A stretch of DNA of 64,000 nt from Escherichia coli DSM 30083 = JCM 1649 = ATCC 11775 (GTDB lineage Bacteria; Pseudomonadota; Gammaproteobacteria; Enterobacterales; Enterobacteriaceae), in contig NZ_CP033092.2 in assembly GCF_003697165.2 (NCBI RefSeq), forward strand, positions 2,170,001 through 2,234,000, written 5' to 3'. Shown piece after piece: positions 1 through 8,851 of the stretch. The notes below the pieces were generated by a model. That model saw only the letters and a list, made by a program, of their open reading frames with translations. It did not search any database and had not been told where the DNA came from. Each line of letters opens with the position of its first letter. Position 1 is the stretch's first letter. The position numbers were made by a program, and so were the translations under genes.

Positions 1-59
1 CGTCCCCACAGGTCGTCGGTGCTGAATCCGAAGAGGAAGATGCCTCACACGCGGCCTGA
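1..59 (+). CDS. yebG: YebG, SOS-associated small protein (3' end only)
   Basis: Only the last 18 codons and the TGA stop are inside the window. The frame starting at base 3 reads SPQVVGAESEEEDASHAA, an acidic tail that matches the end of YebG, a LexA-regulated DNA-damage protein of unknown mechanism. The 5' end and its LexA-controlled promoter lie outside. Placement directly before yebF is the expected gene order, which supports the call. Confidence 0.85.
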   Translation, partial: SPQVVGAESEEEDASHAA

Positions 60-77
60 AGCAACTTGCGCTCCTGA

Positions 78-482
<405 letters not shown>

Positions 483-508
483 TGGCTTCTGATAATTCGA
501 TTGACCGT

Positions 509-594
509 TGGCGGATACGGCGCGAGTGCCTTGTCCGCCCTACAACGCAACACAATCGTAGTCCTGAGAAGACGCAGCAGCGTCGAACCGGGCA
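509..594. repeat. BIME: two REP palindromes in opposite orientation
   Basis: In the 326-base gap between yebF and yebE there are two REP-like palindromes. The first (509-544) begins TGGCGGATACGGCG and closes with CCTTGTCCGCC then TAC. The second (558-594) begins GTAGTCCTGAGAAGACGC and runs to GGGCA. They resemble the Y- and Z-type REP units that form bacterial interspersed mosaic elements, with several mismatches. Such elements can stabilise upstream mRNA and bind gyrase or IHF. I see nothing further in 595-700; the yebE promoter should lie in 700-808. Confidence 0.7.
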
Positions 595-808
595 ATCAGC
601 ATCAAACAGTTCCACTCAAAACGTCAAACTACTTTCACCTAAAATACCCTTATCACCTTATATACAGTGAACACCTTACCTGGCGCGAATTTCTTTGAAT
701 AACGGCCTACCGCCCCGCTTATTTGCGCATCTTTTGTCTCAATATACATTTTCTGACATCCTCATCCGCTATGCTACAGGCACTAAAAATGGTTATTGAG
801 GAGCAAAT

Positions 809-1468
809 ATGGCTAACTGGTTAAATCAACTGCAATCCCTGCTTGGGCAAAGCCGTTCTTCTACCTCCTCGTCTGCGGATCAGGGATTGGGCAAACTTTT
901 AGTGCCTGGCGCATTAGGCGGACTGGCTGGGCTGCTGGTCGCAAATAAATCAGCACGTAAACTTCTTACGAAATATGGCACAAACGCGTTACTGGTTGGC
1001 GGCGGAGCGGTAGCGGGTACGGTGCTGTGGAATAAATACAAAGATAAAATTCGCGCGGCGCATCAGGATGAACCGCAGTTTGGCGCGCAAAGTACGCCGC
1101 TGGATGAGCGTACGGAACGTTTGATCCTTGCGCTGGTCTTTGCCGCTAAAAGTGATGGTCATATTGATGCCAAAGAACGTGCGGCAATCGACCAGCAATT
1201 GCGAGAAGCCGGTGTGGAAGAGAAGGGGCGTGTACTCATTGAGCAGGCAATCGAACAACCGCTGGATCCACAACGCCTGGCTACCGGGGTCCGCAATGAA
1301 GAAGAGGCGCTGGAAATCTATTTCCTGAGCTGCGCGGCTATTGATATTGACCATTTTATGGAACGCAGTTACCTGAATGCACTGGGTGATGCGCTGAAAA
1401 TCCCCCAGGATGTTCGTGAAGGCATTGAACGCGATCTCGAACAGCAAAAACGTACTTTGGCGGAGTAA
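809..1468 (+). CDS. yebE: YebE, DUF533 inner-membrane protein
   Basis: 219 residues. Hydrophobic glycine/alanine-rich segments near residues 28-46 and 57-76 look like one or two membrane spans, followed by a soluble helical domain (about 100-219) of the DUF533/TerB-like type. Function is unknown; in E. coli the gene belongs to the Cpx envelope-stress regulon. I could not find a clear GTAAA-N5-GTAAA CpxR box in the 100 bases upstream. An SD-like GAGGAGC precedes the ATG. It stands alone between yebF and ptrB. Confidence 0.93.
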   Translation: MANWLNQLQSLLGQSRSSTSSSADQGLGKLLVPGALGGLAGLLVANKSARKLLTKYGTNALLVGGGAVAGTVLWNKYKDKIRAAHQDEPQFGAQSTPLDERTERLILALVFAAKSDGHIDAKERAAIDQQLREAGVEEKGRVLIEQAIEQPLDPQRLATGVRNEEEALEIYFLSCAAIDIDHFMERSYLNALGDALKIPQDVREGIERDLEQQKRTLAE

Positions 1469-1676
1469 TTCCGCTCTCTGGATAGCCTGAAGTTGACTAT
1501 TTCGGGTTATCCAGAACCGCACAGCCATTTGAACAGGCTGATTTTCTCTGTCTGCATAACAGTCGATATCCGCGCCATTACCTGTCATCATCTAAGCAAT
1601 GACTACCCTGTTTCGCTTGCATCCCCGGTGAGTTTTGCCACCCTTATAAGATGTTTCAACCAGAAAGAACAATAAC

Positions 1677-3737
1677 ATGCTACCAAAAGCCGCCCGCATT
1701 CCCCACGCCATGACGCTTCATGGCGATACGCGCATCGATAATTACTACTGGCTGCGGGACGATACGCGTTCTCAGCCGGAAGTCCTGGACTATCTGCAAC
1801 AAGAAAATAGTTACGGTCATCGGGTGATGGCCTCGCAACAAGCCTTGCAGGATCGCATCTTAAAGGAAATCATCGACCGCATTCCACAACGAGAAGTTTC
1901 TGCGCCCTACATCAAAAATGGCTACCGCTATCGGCATATTTATGAACCAGGCTGTGAATATGCTATCTACCAGCGTCAATCGGCGTTCAGTGAAGAGTGG
2001 GACGAGTGGGAAACATTGCTCGATGCCAACAAGCGCGCGGCTCATAGTGAGTTTTATTCGATGGGCGGAATGGCGATTACGCCAGATAACACCATTATGG
2101 CACTGGCAGAAGATTTTCTTTCCCGACGGCAGTACGGCATTCGTTTTCGTAATCTGGAAACAGGTAACTGGTACCCGGAACTGCTGGATAACGTTGAACC
2201 CAGCTTTGTCTGGGCAAATGACTCCTGGACTTTCTACTATGTTCGCAAGCATCCAGTGACGCTGCTGCCTTATCAGGTCTGGCGTCACGCCATCGGTACG
2301 CCAGCATCGCAAGATAAACTGATTTACGAAGAAAAAGACGATACCTATTACGTCAGCCTGCATAAAACGACCTCGAAGCATTATGTGGTCATTCATCTGG
2401 CCAGCTCCACCACCAGTGAAGTTCGCCTGCTGGACGCGGAAATGGCCGATGCCGAGCCGTTTGTTTTTCTGCCTCGCCGCAAAGATCACGAATACAGCCT
2501 TGATCACTACCAGCATCGGTTTTATCTGCGTTCCAACCGCCACGGTAAAAACTTTGGCTTATACCGTACCCGTATGCGTGATGAGCAACAGTGGGAAGAG
2601 TTAATTCCGCCACGTGATAACATTATGCTGGAAGGGTTTACGCTGTTTACCGACTGGCTGGTGGTTGAAGAGCGTCAGCGCGGGTTAACCAGTTTGCGGC
2701 AAATTAACCGCAAGACCCGGGAAGTCATTGGCATTGCCTTTGATGATCCGGCCTATGTGACCTGGATTGCCTACAATCCAGAACCTGAAACCGCGCGATT
2801 GCGTTATGGTTATTCGTCCATGACCACACCAGATACTTTGTTTGAACTGGATATGGATACCGGTGAGCGTCGTGTATTAAAACAAACGGAAGTTCCTGGT
2901 TTTGATGCGGCGAATTACCGCAGTGAACACCTGTGGATAGTCGCCCGTGATGGCGTCGAAGTTCCGGTTTCGCTGGTCTATCATCGCAAACATTTTCGCA
3001 AAGGACACAACCCGCTGCTGGTGTATGGCTACGGTTCTTACGGCGCAAGTATTGATGCCGATTTCAGTTTTAGCCGCTTGAGTTTGTTGGATCGTGGATT
3101 TGTCTACGCCATTGTCCATGTTCGTGGCGGCGGTGAGCTGGGGCAACAATGGTACGAGGACGGTAAATTTCTGAAGAAGAAAAATACGTTTAATGATTAT
3201 CTTGATGCCTGCGATGCATTGTTAAAACTGGGCTATGGCTCTCCTTCGCTCTGTTATGCGATGGGCGGGAGTGCGGGGGGGATGTTGATGGGCGTTGCGA
3301 TTAATCAACGCCCGGAATTGTTCCACGGCGTTATCGCCCAGGTACCGTTTGTTGATGTTGTAACAACAATGCTGGATGAATCAATTCCTCTTACCACCGG
3401 CGAATTTGAAGAGTGGGGGAATCCGCAGGATCCGCAATATTACGAGTATATGAAAAGCTACAGCCCGTATGACAACGTCACCGCACAGGCTTATCCGCAT
3501 TTACTGGTAACGACCGGTTTACACGATTCTCAGGTGCAATATTGGGAACCGGCAAAATGGGTCGCTAAATTGCGCGAGCTGAAAACCGATGACCATCTTT
3601 TATTGCTCTGTACCGACATGGACTCAGGTCATGGCGGTAAATCTGGTCGCTTCAAATCGTACGAAGGCGTAGCGATGGAATATGCTTTTCTGGTCGCGCT
3701 GGCGCAGGGAACATTACCCGCTCAGTCAGCGGATTAA
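1677..3737 (+). CDS. ptrB: Oligopeptidase B (protease II), S9A family
   Basis: 686 residues, full length. It hydrolyses peptides of up to about 30 residues after Arg or Lys in the cytoplasm. An N-terminal seven-bladed propeller (about 75-405) gates a C-terminal alpha/beta-hydrolase domain. The catalytic triad can be read directly: Ser532 in MGGSAGG, Asp617 in GLHDSQ and His652 in SGHGG. The gene is convergent with exoX and overlaps its original stop codon by four bases (3734-3737). No upstream partner gene is visible, so it is probably transcribed alone. Confidence 0.97.
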   Translation: MLPKAARIPHAMTLHGDTRIDNYYWLRDDTRSQPEVLDYLQQENSYGHRVMASQQALQDRILKEIIDRIPQREVSAPYIKNGYRYRHIYEPGCEYAIYQRQSAFSEEWDEWETLLDANKRAAHSEFYSMGGMAITPDNTIMALAEDFLSRRQYGIRFRNLETGNWYPELLDNVEPSFVWANDSWTFYYVRKHPVTLLPYQVWRHAIGTPASQDKLIYEEKDDTYYVSLHKTTSKHYVVIHLASSTTSEVRLLDAEMADAEPFVFLPRRKDHEYSLDHYQHRFYLRSNRHGKNFGLYRTRMRDEQQWEELIPPRDNIMLEGFTLFTDWLVVEERQRGLTSLRQINRKTREVIGIAFDDPAYVTWIAYNPEPETARLRYGYSSMTTPDTLFELDMDTGERRVLKQTEVPGFDAANYRSEHLWIVARDGVEVPVSLVYHRKHFRKGHNPLLVYGYGSYGASIDADFSFSRLSLLDRGFVYAIVHVRGGGELGQQWYEDGKFLKKKNTFNDYLDACDALLKLGYGSPSLCYAMGGSAGGMLMGVAINQRPELFHGVIAQVPFVDVVTTMLDESIPLTTGEFEEWGNPQDPQYYEYMKSYSPYDNVTAQAYPHLLVTTGLHDSQVQYWEPAKWVAKLRELKTDDHLLLLCTDMDSGHGGKSGRFKSYEGVAMEYAFLVALAQGTLPAQSAD

Positions 3738-4396
3738 GTATTTTCCAGATAATGTTTCAGTGTTAAACGCAGCTCCGGGCTCATGCTGTCGAGGTTATTA
3801 AACAACCAGCGCAGATAGCCCGGATCGCGTTCGGCAACGTCGGAAACCGCTTTGCCACGGTATTTGCCAAAGGTGAAGGTCGTCATCAACGATGGACGTC
3901 CGGTGATATCGGCCATCTGTTCTGCCGTCTAGCCAGAGGTGTTCATAATATCGATAAGCAACGCGGCGGTGATATAACAGTCATACAACGCGCGGTGATG
4001 ATGCAGGCCCGGCGGCGTCTGTACATTGAGCTTCCGTGTTTTATATAGCGCCATATTGCTGTACTTGATCCCTGGCCACAAACGACGGGCCAGTTTCATA
4101 GTGCAAATCCACTCACCGGGCATTTCAGGCAGTACGCGGCGGTCAAAGCTGGCGTTATGCGCGACATACCATTCACTACCGTAATAGTGCGGGATCACAT
4201 CTTCAATCCACGGTTTATCGGCGACCATGGCTTCGGTGATGCGATGAATCGCCATCGCCTGTGGACTAATAGGACGATCGGGACGCACCAGGTGGCTCAT
4301 GGGATTGACGATTTTTCCGTCAATGACATCAACAGAGGCAATCTCTACGATCCCTCCCTGCAAACCGCAGGTTTCTGTATCGATAATGCGCAACAT
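3734..4396 (-). pseudogene. exoX: Exonuclease X gene interrupted by an in-frame amber codon
   Basis: The whole reading region is 220 codons, as in E. coli ExoX, a DnaQ-family (DEDDh) 3'-5' exonuclease active on single- and double-stranded DNA in mismatch repair and UV tolerance. Codon 156 is TAG (plus-strand CTA at 3929-3931), where I recall a tryptophan in K-12, so translation stops after 155 residues ending IMNTSG. The exonuclease domain is present (Asp6 and Glu8 in IIDTETCG, later HNASFD and HHHRALYDC). The last 64 codons, a separate DUF3820-type domain (FTFGKYRGKAVSD), remain open and undamaged, which suggests a recent single-base change. The truncated protein may keep some activity, so 'pseudogene' means interrupted, not proven inactive. 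Confidence 0.85.
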
Positions 4397-4418
4397 GGCA
4401 TGCTCCAGGCCGAAAAGC

Positions 4419-5075
4419 CTAGCGTAATGGAATGATATCGCCTTGCCAACCCTGTGATGAACGCTGACCGACTAACAATAATGAACCACGATCGGCGCGA
4501 ACGATGAGACGACCATGTTCATCCCATAGTGCACTGTTACCACGGGCATTTGCCATCAGCACTGCAATCGAGTACTGATGTGAAAAAAATTGTAAGCGAC
4601 GGGCCGACGCCAGCAGGTCGGGTTCTCCCAGACATTGCCCTGTCGTAAACAGTGAACAGGTCGGGTCCATATCCATACCTTGCGGTTGTTCATCGACCAC
4701 CGTGATGGTTCTGGAACGACGGCCCAGACATGCACCATAACTCTGATGGTAGATCCCTGGCGTTTTTCGCCACGGTGCGAATACCGCAATTCCACGAATA
4801 AAGCGATCGTTATATTCAACGGGAAGGCCGGCAATGATGGTCATTCGCCAGGTCGTTGCGGCATAACAAAGCGGGTCTAATAGCGAGAGATCGGGTGGGG
4901 CAGGAAGGGCACGTCGCGAATAATCACACCCCAGTAAAGAAAGCGATGGAAAAACTAACAGCTGACATTGTTGCCTGGCGGCGGCCCTCACAAACTCCAG
5001 ATGATGAGCTACCTGTTCGGTGAGTGAGGTTTTACGGGGCTCATATTGCGCTGCTGCAACTTTCCAGAACGACAT
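4419..5075 (-). CDS. yobB: YobB, nitrilase/carbon-nitrogen hydrolase family
   Basis: 218 residues. The start MSFWKVAAAQYEP, followed by LLVFPSLSLLGCDY, is typical of the CN-hydrolase superfamily (beta strand plus the region of the catalytic Glu). The usual Glu after the first strand is not obvious: the family often has FPE, here FPS. The C-terminal half is short compared with true amidases (about 260-300 residues). It may be a degenerate or non-catalytic member; substrate unknown. It lies 22 bases upstream of exoX on the same strand, so the two are probably co-transcribed. Confidence 0.85.
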   Translation of the reverse strand: MSFWKVAAAQYEPRKTSLTEQVAHHLEFVRAAARQQCQLLVFPSLSLLGCDYSRRALPAPPDLSLLDPLCYAATTWRMTIIAGLPVEYNDRFIRGIAVFAPWRKTPGIYHQSYGACLGRRSRTITVVDEQPQGMDMDPTCSLFTTGQCLGEPDLLASARRLQFFSHQYSIAVLMANARGNSALWDEHGRLIVRADRGSLLLVGQRSSQGWQGDIIPLR

Positions 5076-5176
5076 AATGACTTCCTTTTCAAAATGACTG
5101 CAAATTATGGGTGCGGTTTAGAAAATACTCATAATTTAGCAGGCGTTATGTAAGAAAGTGTAACTATGTATAAGTT

Positions 5177-5407
5177 TTATTTAAGTTTGGGCTCGTAAGG
5201 TAAACGTGACAGATTGACCGAAGCCAAACGGTGGGCGATAAGCCGCTCGCGAAACCAGCTGCGCAAATGTTCAGGCTGTTCACGTTCAACCGCTTCAGCG
5301 ATCACCGGCATATTGTAGCGTTCTTTAAATGCCACCCCTGCCGCCGCCAAATCGACATTCACTTTATCCATTTCTGTTTGATCCAGTTTAGCCAGATTCT
5401 TCAGCAT
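5177..5407 (-). CDS. holE: DNA polymerase III theta subunit
   Basis: 76 residues starting [19 protein letters not shown], full length for HolE. Theta binds the epsilon proofreading subunit (DnaQ) in the polymerase III core and stabilises it; it is not essential. The start at 5407 was chosen over a longer in-frame ATG at 5494 because it has an SD (GAGGAG) just upstream and gives the known protein. It is transcribed alone, divergent from yobA. Confidence 0.96.
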
Positions 5408-5545
5408 TCTTAATCTCCTCATCATTCGCGGGCAAAAGTTACTAAGAGTGAGCCTTGATGGCAAGCCGGAATTGATGATCCTCGACTCAGACATTAGACA
5501 AGGTTATGCTCTGTAAAAAAGTTATTACAAAAAGGAATAGATAAT

Positions 5546-5920
5546 ATGGCTTCAACTGCACGCTCCCTTCGCTACGCGCTGGCAATCCTGACCACTTCGT
5601 TGGTGACACCTTCCGTCTGGGCACATGCGCATTTAACGCATCAGTATCCTGCGGCAAATGCACAAGTGACAGCAGCTCCGCAGGCAATCACTTTAAACTT
5701 CTCGGAAGGCGTTGAAACAGGATTCAGTGGTGCAAAAATCACGGGGCCAAAAAACGAAAATATTAAAACATTACCGGCGAAGCGGAATGAGCAGGACCAA
5801 AAGCAACTGATTGTTCCACTGGCCGATTCGCTGAAACCCGGAACCTACACCGTTGACTGGCATGTTGTTTCGGTGGATGGGCATAAAACGAAAGGACATT
5901 ACACCTTTAGTGTGAAATAA
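5546..5920 (+). CDS. yobA: YobA, CopC-type periplasmic copper-binding protein
   Basis: 124 residues. A signal peptide covers about residues 1-26 (ALAILTTSLVTPSVWA) and leaves a mature N terminus HAHLTHQYPA, the usual CopC Cu(II) site that uses the N-terminal His. The rest is the CopC beta-sandwich (ITLNFSEGVE, WHVVSVDGHKTKGHYTF), with a second His in the conserved VDGH motif. It is the first gene of yobA-yebZ-yebY, only three bases before yebZ, which points to a periplasm-to-membrane copper-handling operon. A physiological role in copper supply is inferred from the CopC/CopD family. Confidence 0.92.
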   Translation: MASTARSLRYALAILTTSLVTPSVWAHAHLTHQYPAANAQVTAAPQAITLNFSEGVETGFSGAKITGPKNENIKTLPAKRNEQDQKQLIVPLADSLKPGTYTVDWHVVSVDGHKTKGHYTFSVK

Positions 5921-5923
5921 ATC

Positions 5924-6796
5924 ATGCTGGCGTTTACCTGGATCGCGCTGCGATTTATCCATTTCACCTCGCTGATGCTGGTTTTTGGCTTCGCAATGTA
6001 CGGTGCCTGGCTGGCCCCCTTAACGATTCGTCGCTTGCTGACGAAGCGTTTTCTGCGTTTACAACAGCACGCTGCCGTCTGGAGTTTGATCAGTGCCACT
6101 GCAATGCTCGCCGTTCAGGGCGGGTTGATGGGAACGGGATGGTCAGATGTATTTTCGCCAAACATTTGGCTGGCTGTTTTGCAAACGCAGTTTGGTGGCG
6201 TCTGGTTATGGCAAATTGTTCTCGCCCTCGTAACATTGATCGTCGCCCTTATGCAACCGCGGAATATGCCACGTTTGCTGTTTATGCTCACTACCGCGCA
6301 ATTTATTCTGCTGGCGGGAGTCGGGCATGCGACGTTGAATGAAGGGGTAACGGCGAAAATCCATCAGACTAATCACGCAATTCACCTGATCTGTGCGGCG
6401 GCGTGGTTTGGGGGATTACTGCCGGTGCTCTGGTGTATGCAACTCATCAAAGGCCGTTGGCGACACCAGGCTATTCAGGCGCTGATGCGTTTTTCCTGGT
6501 GCGGGCATTTTGCGGTGATCGGCGTACTGGCAAGCGGCGTGCTTAATGCATTGTTGATTACCGGATTTCCCCCCACGCTTACGACTTACTGGGGCCAACT
6601 CTTATTGCTCAAAGCCATCCTGGTGATGATTATGGTGGTCATCGCGCTGGCTAATCGTTATGTTCTTGTACCGCGCATGAGGCAGGATGAAGATCGTGCG
6701 GCTCCCTGGTTTGTCTGGATGACTAAACTCGAATGGGCGATAGGTGCGGTAGTGCTGGTGATCATCAGCCTGCTTGCGACTCTCGAACCTTTTTGA
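5924..6796 (+). CDS. yebZ: YebZ, CopD-family inner-membrane copper transport protein
   Basis: 290 residues with about eight hydrophobic segments, typical of CopD. Histidine- and methionine-containing turns (IHFTSLMLVFGFAMY near the start, GVGHATLNE, HQTNHAIHLICAAAW in the middle) are likely copper ligands. It follows yobA by three bases and precedes yebY by 12. The arrangement CopC-like, CopD-like, small secreted protein suggests copper delivered from YobA across the membrane; direction and metal are family-based inference. Confidence 0.92.
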   Translation: MLAFTWIALRFIHFTSLMLVFGFAMYGAWLAPLTIRRLLTKRFLRLQQHAAVWSLISATAMLAVQGGLMGTGWSDVFSPNIWLAVLQTQFGGVWLWQIVLALVTLIVALMQPRNMPRLLFMLTTAQFILLAGVGHATLNEGVTAKIHQTNHAIHLICAAAWFGGLLPVLWCMQLIKGRWRHQAIQALMRFSWCGHFAVIGVLASGVLNALLITGFPPTLTTYWGQLLLLKAILVMIMVVIALANRYVLVPRMRQDEDRAAPWFVWMTKLEWAIGAVVLVIISLLATLEPF

Positions 6797-6808
6797 TGGA
6801 TTACGAAA

Positions 6809-7150
6809 ATGATGAGAAAAAGTATTCTGGCGTTTCTGTTACTCACCAGTTCTGCAGCTGCGCTGGCGGCACCGCAGGTGATTACCGTCAGCCGTTTTGA
6901 AGTGGGTAAAGACAAATGGGCGTTTAATCGCGAAGAGGTGATGTTGACTTGCCGACCGGGTAATGCTTTGTATGTCATTAACCCAAGTACCCTCGTGCAG
7001 TATCCTTTAAACGATATCGCACAAAAGGAAGTTGCCAGTGGGAAGACTAAAGCCCAACCCATTTCGGTGATTCAGATTGATGATCCTAACAATCCCGGCG
7101 AAAAAATGAGTCTGGCACCGTTTATAGAGCGAGCTGAAAAACTCTGTTAA
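6809..7150 (+). CDS. yebY: YebY, DUF2511 secreted small protein
   Basis: 113 residues with a signal peptide (about 1-21, ending SAAALAA). The mature chain carries two cysteines (MLTCRPG and EKLC at the very end) that could form a disulfide. Family function is not established; its place as the third gene of the yobA-yebZ-yebY operon ties it to copper handling. Two adjacent ATG codons (6809 and 6812) could both serve as start; the first is used here. The operon ends before the SdsR/SraC locus. Confidence 0.9.
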   Translation: MMRKSILAFLLLTSSAAALAAPQVITVSRFEVGKDKWAFNREEVMLTCRPGNALYVINPSTLVQYPLNDIAQKEVASGKTKAQPISVIQIDDPNNPGEKMSLAPFIERAEKLC

Positions 7151-7178
7151 TTACCTAAAATAGCCTTTTGATTTCCAA

Positions 7179-7445
7179 TAAAAAACCGCCTCAGTTCTTT
7201 CACCAGAACGGGCGGTTTTTAACATTTAAGCTGATGACCACCACGCTTTTTATTGACCATTTTGCACGCAAACTGGAAAACCTGGCGTCGTCATCTATTC
7301 TTAAAGAGCAAGGCAACTAAGCCTGCATTAATGCCAACTTTTAGCGCACGGCTCTCTCCCAAGAGCCATTTCCCTGGACCGAATACAGGAATCGTGTTCG
7401 GTCTCTTTTTATCTGTTAAAAGCCAGAAGCATTCCCTTCGCTGAC
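7179..7445 (-). ncRNA. sraC: SraC (RyeA), antisense RNA to SdsR
   Basis: On the minus strand opposite SdsR, a transcript is expected from a promoter near 7445 (a TATAAAG-like -10 around 7449-7455) to the hairpin at about 7184-7215, where ACCGCC/GGCGGT arms are followed on the minus strand by a T run. This fits RyeA/SraC, a 250-275 nt RNA that fully covers SdsR and is cut by RNase III when they pair. SraC acts as an antitoxin-like sponge for SdsR. The ends are estimated. Confidence 0.75.
7310..7410 (+). ncRNA. sdsR: SdsR (RyeB), stationary-phase sRNA
   Basis: The RNA begins AAGGCAACTAAGCCTGCATT and ends in the terminator hairpin GACCGAATAC...GTGTTCGGTC followed by TCTTTTT at 7404-7410, matching the conserved enterobacterial SdsR of about 104 nt. 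It is sigma-S dependent, binds Hfq and represses several mRNAs by pairing, among them ompD in Salmonella and tolC and mutS in E. coli. The inner hairpin GGCTCTCTCCCAAGAGCC is also visible. It sits entirely inside the SraC transcript of the opposite strand. Confidence 0.92.
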
Positions 7446-7544
7446 TTTATAGTCAACCATAACACACACTCTACTGTCTGAGTCCAGCGTTTTTTAACAT
7501 TCTTGTTAAGATTATGTGATCTTTAGCGCGGGAGGAAAATATTG

Positions 7545-8201
7545 ATGAAACAGCCTGCGCCCGTTTATCAGAGAATTGCGGGTCATCAATGGCGACATAT
7601 CTGGCTTTCAGGCGATATACACGGTTGTCTTGAGCAGTTGCGCCGCAAATTATGGCATTGTCGTTTTGATCCGTGGCGAGATTTACTTATCTCAGTGGGA
7701 GACGTTATCGATCGTGGGCCGCAAAGTTTACGTTGCCTGCAGTTACTGGAACAACATTGGGTTCGTGCGGTAAGAGGCAATCATGAACAGATGGCGATGG
7801 ATGCGCTGGCATCCCGGCAGATGTCTTTATGGTTGATAAATGGCGGCGACTGGTTTATTGCGCTGGCAGATAATCACCAGAAACAAGCGAAAACGGCGCT
7901 GGAAAAATGTCAGCATTTGCCCTTTATTCTTGAATTACACAGTCGCACCGGCAAACATGTTATTGCTCATGCCGATTATCCAGATGATGTCTATGAATGG
8001 CAAAAGGACGTCGATTTGCATCAGGTCTTGTGGAGCCGCTCGCGATTAGGTGAACGCCAAAAAGGGCAGGGAATTGCAGGTGCTGATCATTTCTGGTTTG
8101 GTCATACACCTTTGCGCCATCGCGTGGATATTGGCAACCTGCATTATATTGATACCGGTGCTGTCTTTGGGGGAGAACTGACTCTTGTGCAATTGCAATA
8201 A
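7545..8201 (+). CDS. pphA: Serine/threonine and tyrosine phosphoprotein phosphatase 1
   Basis: 218 residues, full length, PP2A-like metallophosphatase. The three metal-binding motifs are in order: SGDIHGC (about residues 22-28), VGDVIDRGPQS (about 51-61) and RGNHEQ (about 76-81), with later histidines in VIAHADYP and FGHTPLRHR. In E. coli PphA is induced by heat and misfolded protein and signals to the Cpx system. The start MKQPAP follows an SD-like GGGAGG. It is convergent with yebW, whose stop codon abuts the pphA stop. Confidence 0.95.
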   Translation: MKQPAPVYQRIAGHQWRHIWLSGDIHGCLEQLRRKLWHCRFDPWRDLLISVGDVIDRGPQSLRCLQLLEQHWVRAVRGNHEQMAMDALASRQMSLWLINGGDWFIALADNHQKQAKTALEKCQHLPFILELHSRTGKHVIAHADYPDDVYEWQKDVDLHQVLWSRSRLGERQKGQGIAGADHFWFGHTPLRHRVDIGNLHYIDTGAVFGGELTLVQLQ

Positions 8202-8393
8202 TTAAAAATCACCGTACTCCTGTGCAGGTCGCCAGAAACCATCTATAAAATCCTCAATCGGAAAACAACCGCCATGGCGGATCCGTTGATCGCTCATAGA
8301 ATAAAGACACTGCTGTTCCGTGTTGTAGACATCCACAACAATATCTTCACAACCGCCATCCAGGTAGCAAACAAAAAGTACCAGCGCGAACAT
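8202..8393 (-). CDS. yebW: YebW, small uncharacterised protein
   Basis: 63 residues from MFALVLFVCYLDGGC to EYGDF. It has a hydrophobic start and cysteines at YLDGGCED, EQQCLYS and HGGCFPIED. No function is known. The start at 8393 was chosen over the in-frame ATG at 8477 because it gives the conserved enterobacterial length. It ends exactly where pphA ends on the other strand and lies downstream of yebV on the same strand, so a shared transcript is possible. Confidence 0.85.
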   Translation of the reverse strand: MFALVLFVCYLDGGCEDIVVDVYNTEQQCLYSMSDQRIRHGGCFPIEDFIDGFWRPAQEYGDF

Positions 8394-8497
8394 TTCATCC
8401 CCGAAGTGTGGTGCCGTACCGTTAAGTTTAGGAGAGATTTTACAACGGGGGAATAACCCGGACAAATAACCCGCCATGCCGACGGGTTCTTTTTGGA

Positions 8498-8734
8498 TCA
8501 GGCAAGACGCATAATCCAGGCATCAGATTGTTGATCGTAACGGGTACGGTAAAGGACAGAGTGTTCGCCATTTAGCAGGGCAGGGATACTGGTTTCAGCA
8601 TCCCAGGCATCCAGTTGCATACATAAATCGGGGTCTGATTTACAAGGAATGGTTAACGTTCGATCACCCGGCGATTCGCCGTGTAATTCGCCGTCGTCGA
8701 TTTCAAAAGCGCCTATGCGCACACTGGTTTTCAT
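8498..8734 (-). CDS. yebV: YebV, small uncharacterised protein
   Basis: 78 residues starting MKTSVRIGAFEIDDGELHGE. The chain is acidic and soluble, with two cysteines (IPCKSDPDLCMQL) and no signal peptide or membrane segment. Function is unknown. The ATG at 8734 gives the conserved length; an in-frame ATG lies five codons earlier. It lies between rsmF and yebW, all on the minus strand. Confidence 0.88.
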   Translation of the reverse strand: MKTSVRIGAFEIDDGELHGESPGDRTLTIPCKSDPDLCMQLDAWDAETSIPALLNGEHSVLYRTRYDQQSDAWIMRLA

Positions 8735-8851
8735 CTTCGTGCTCTCCATTTAGCTGCCGATTGTGGTACGACCAGTCCGATCGCACCATTTTTCAGCCTA
8801 GTTGAGGCAGTCGAATGTGCCAGTCAAAAAGTGCGCTTTTTTTGTGCGCTG

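Noticed and set aside
7253..7444. A 63-codon plus-strand open frame across SdsR
   Set aside because: It spans the sRNA and its terminator, and the region is explained by SdsR and SraC.
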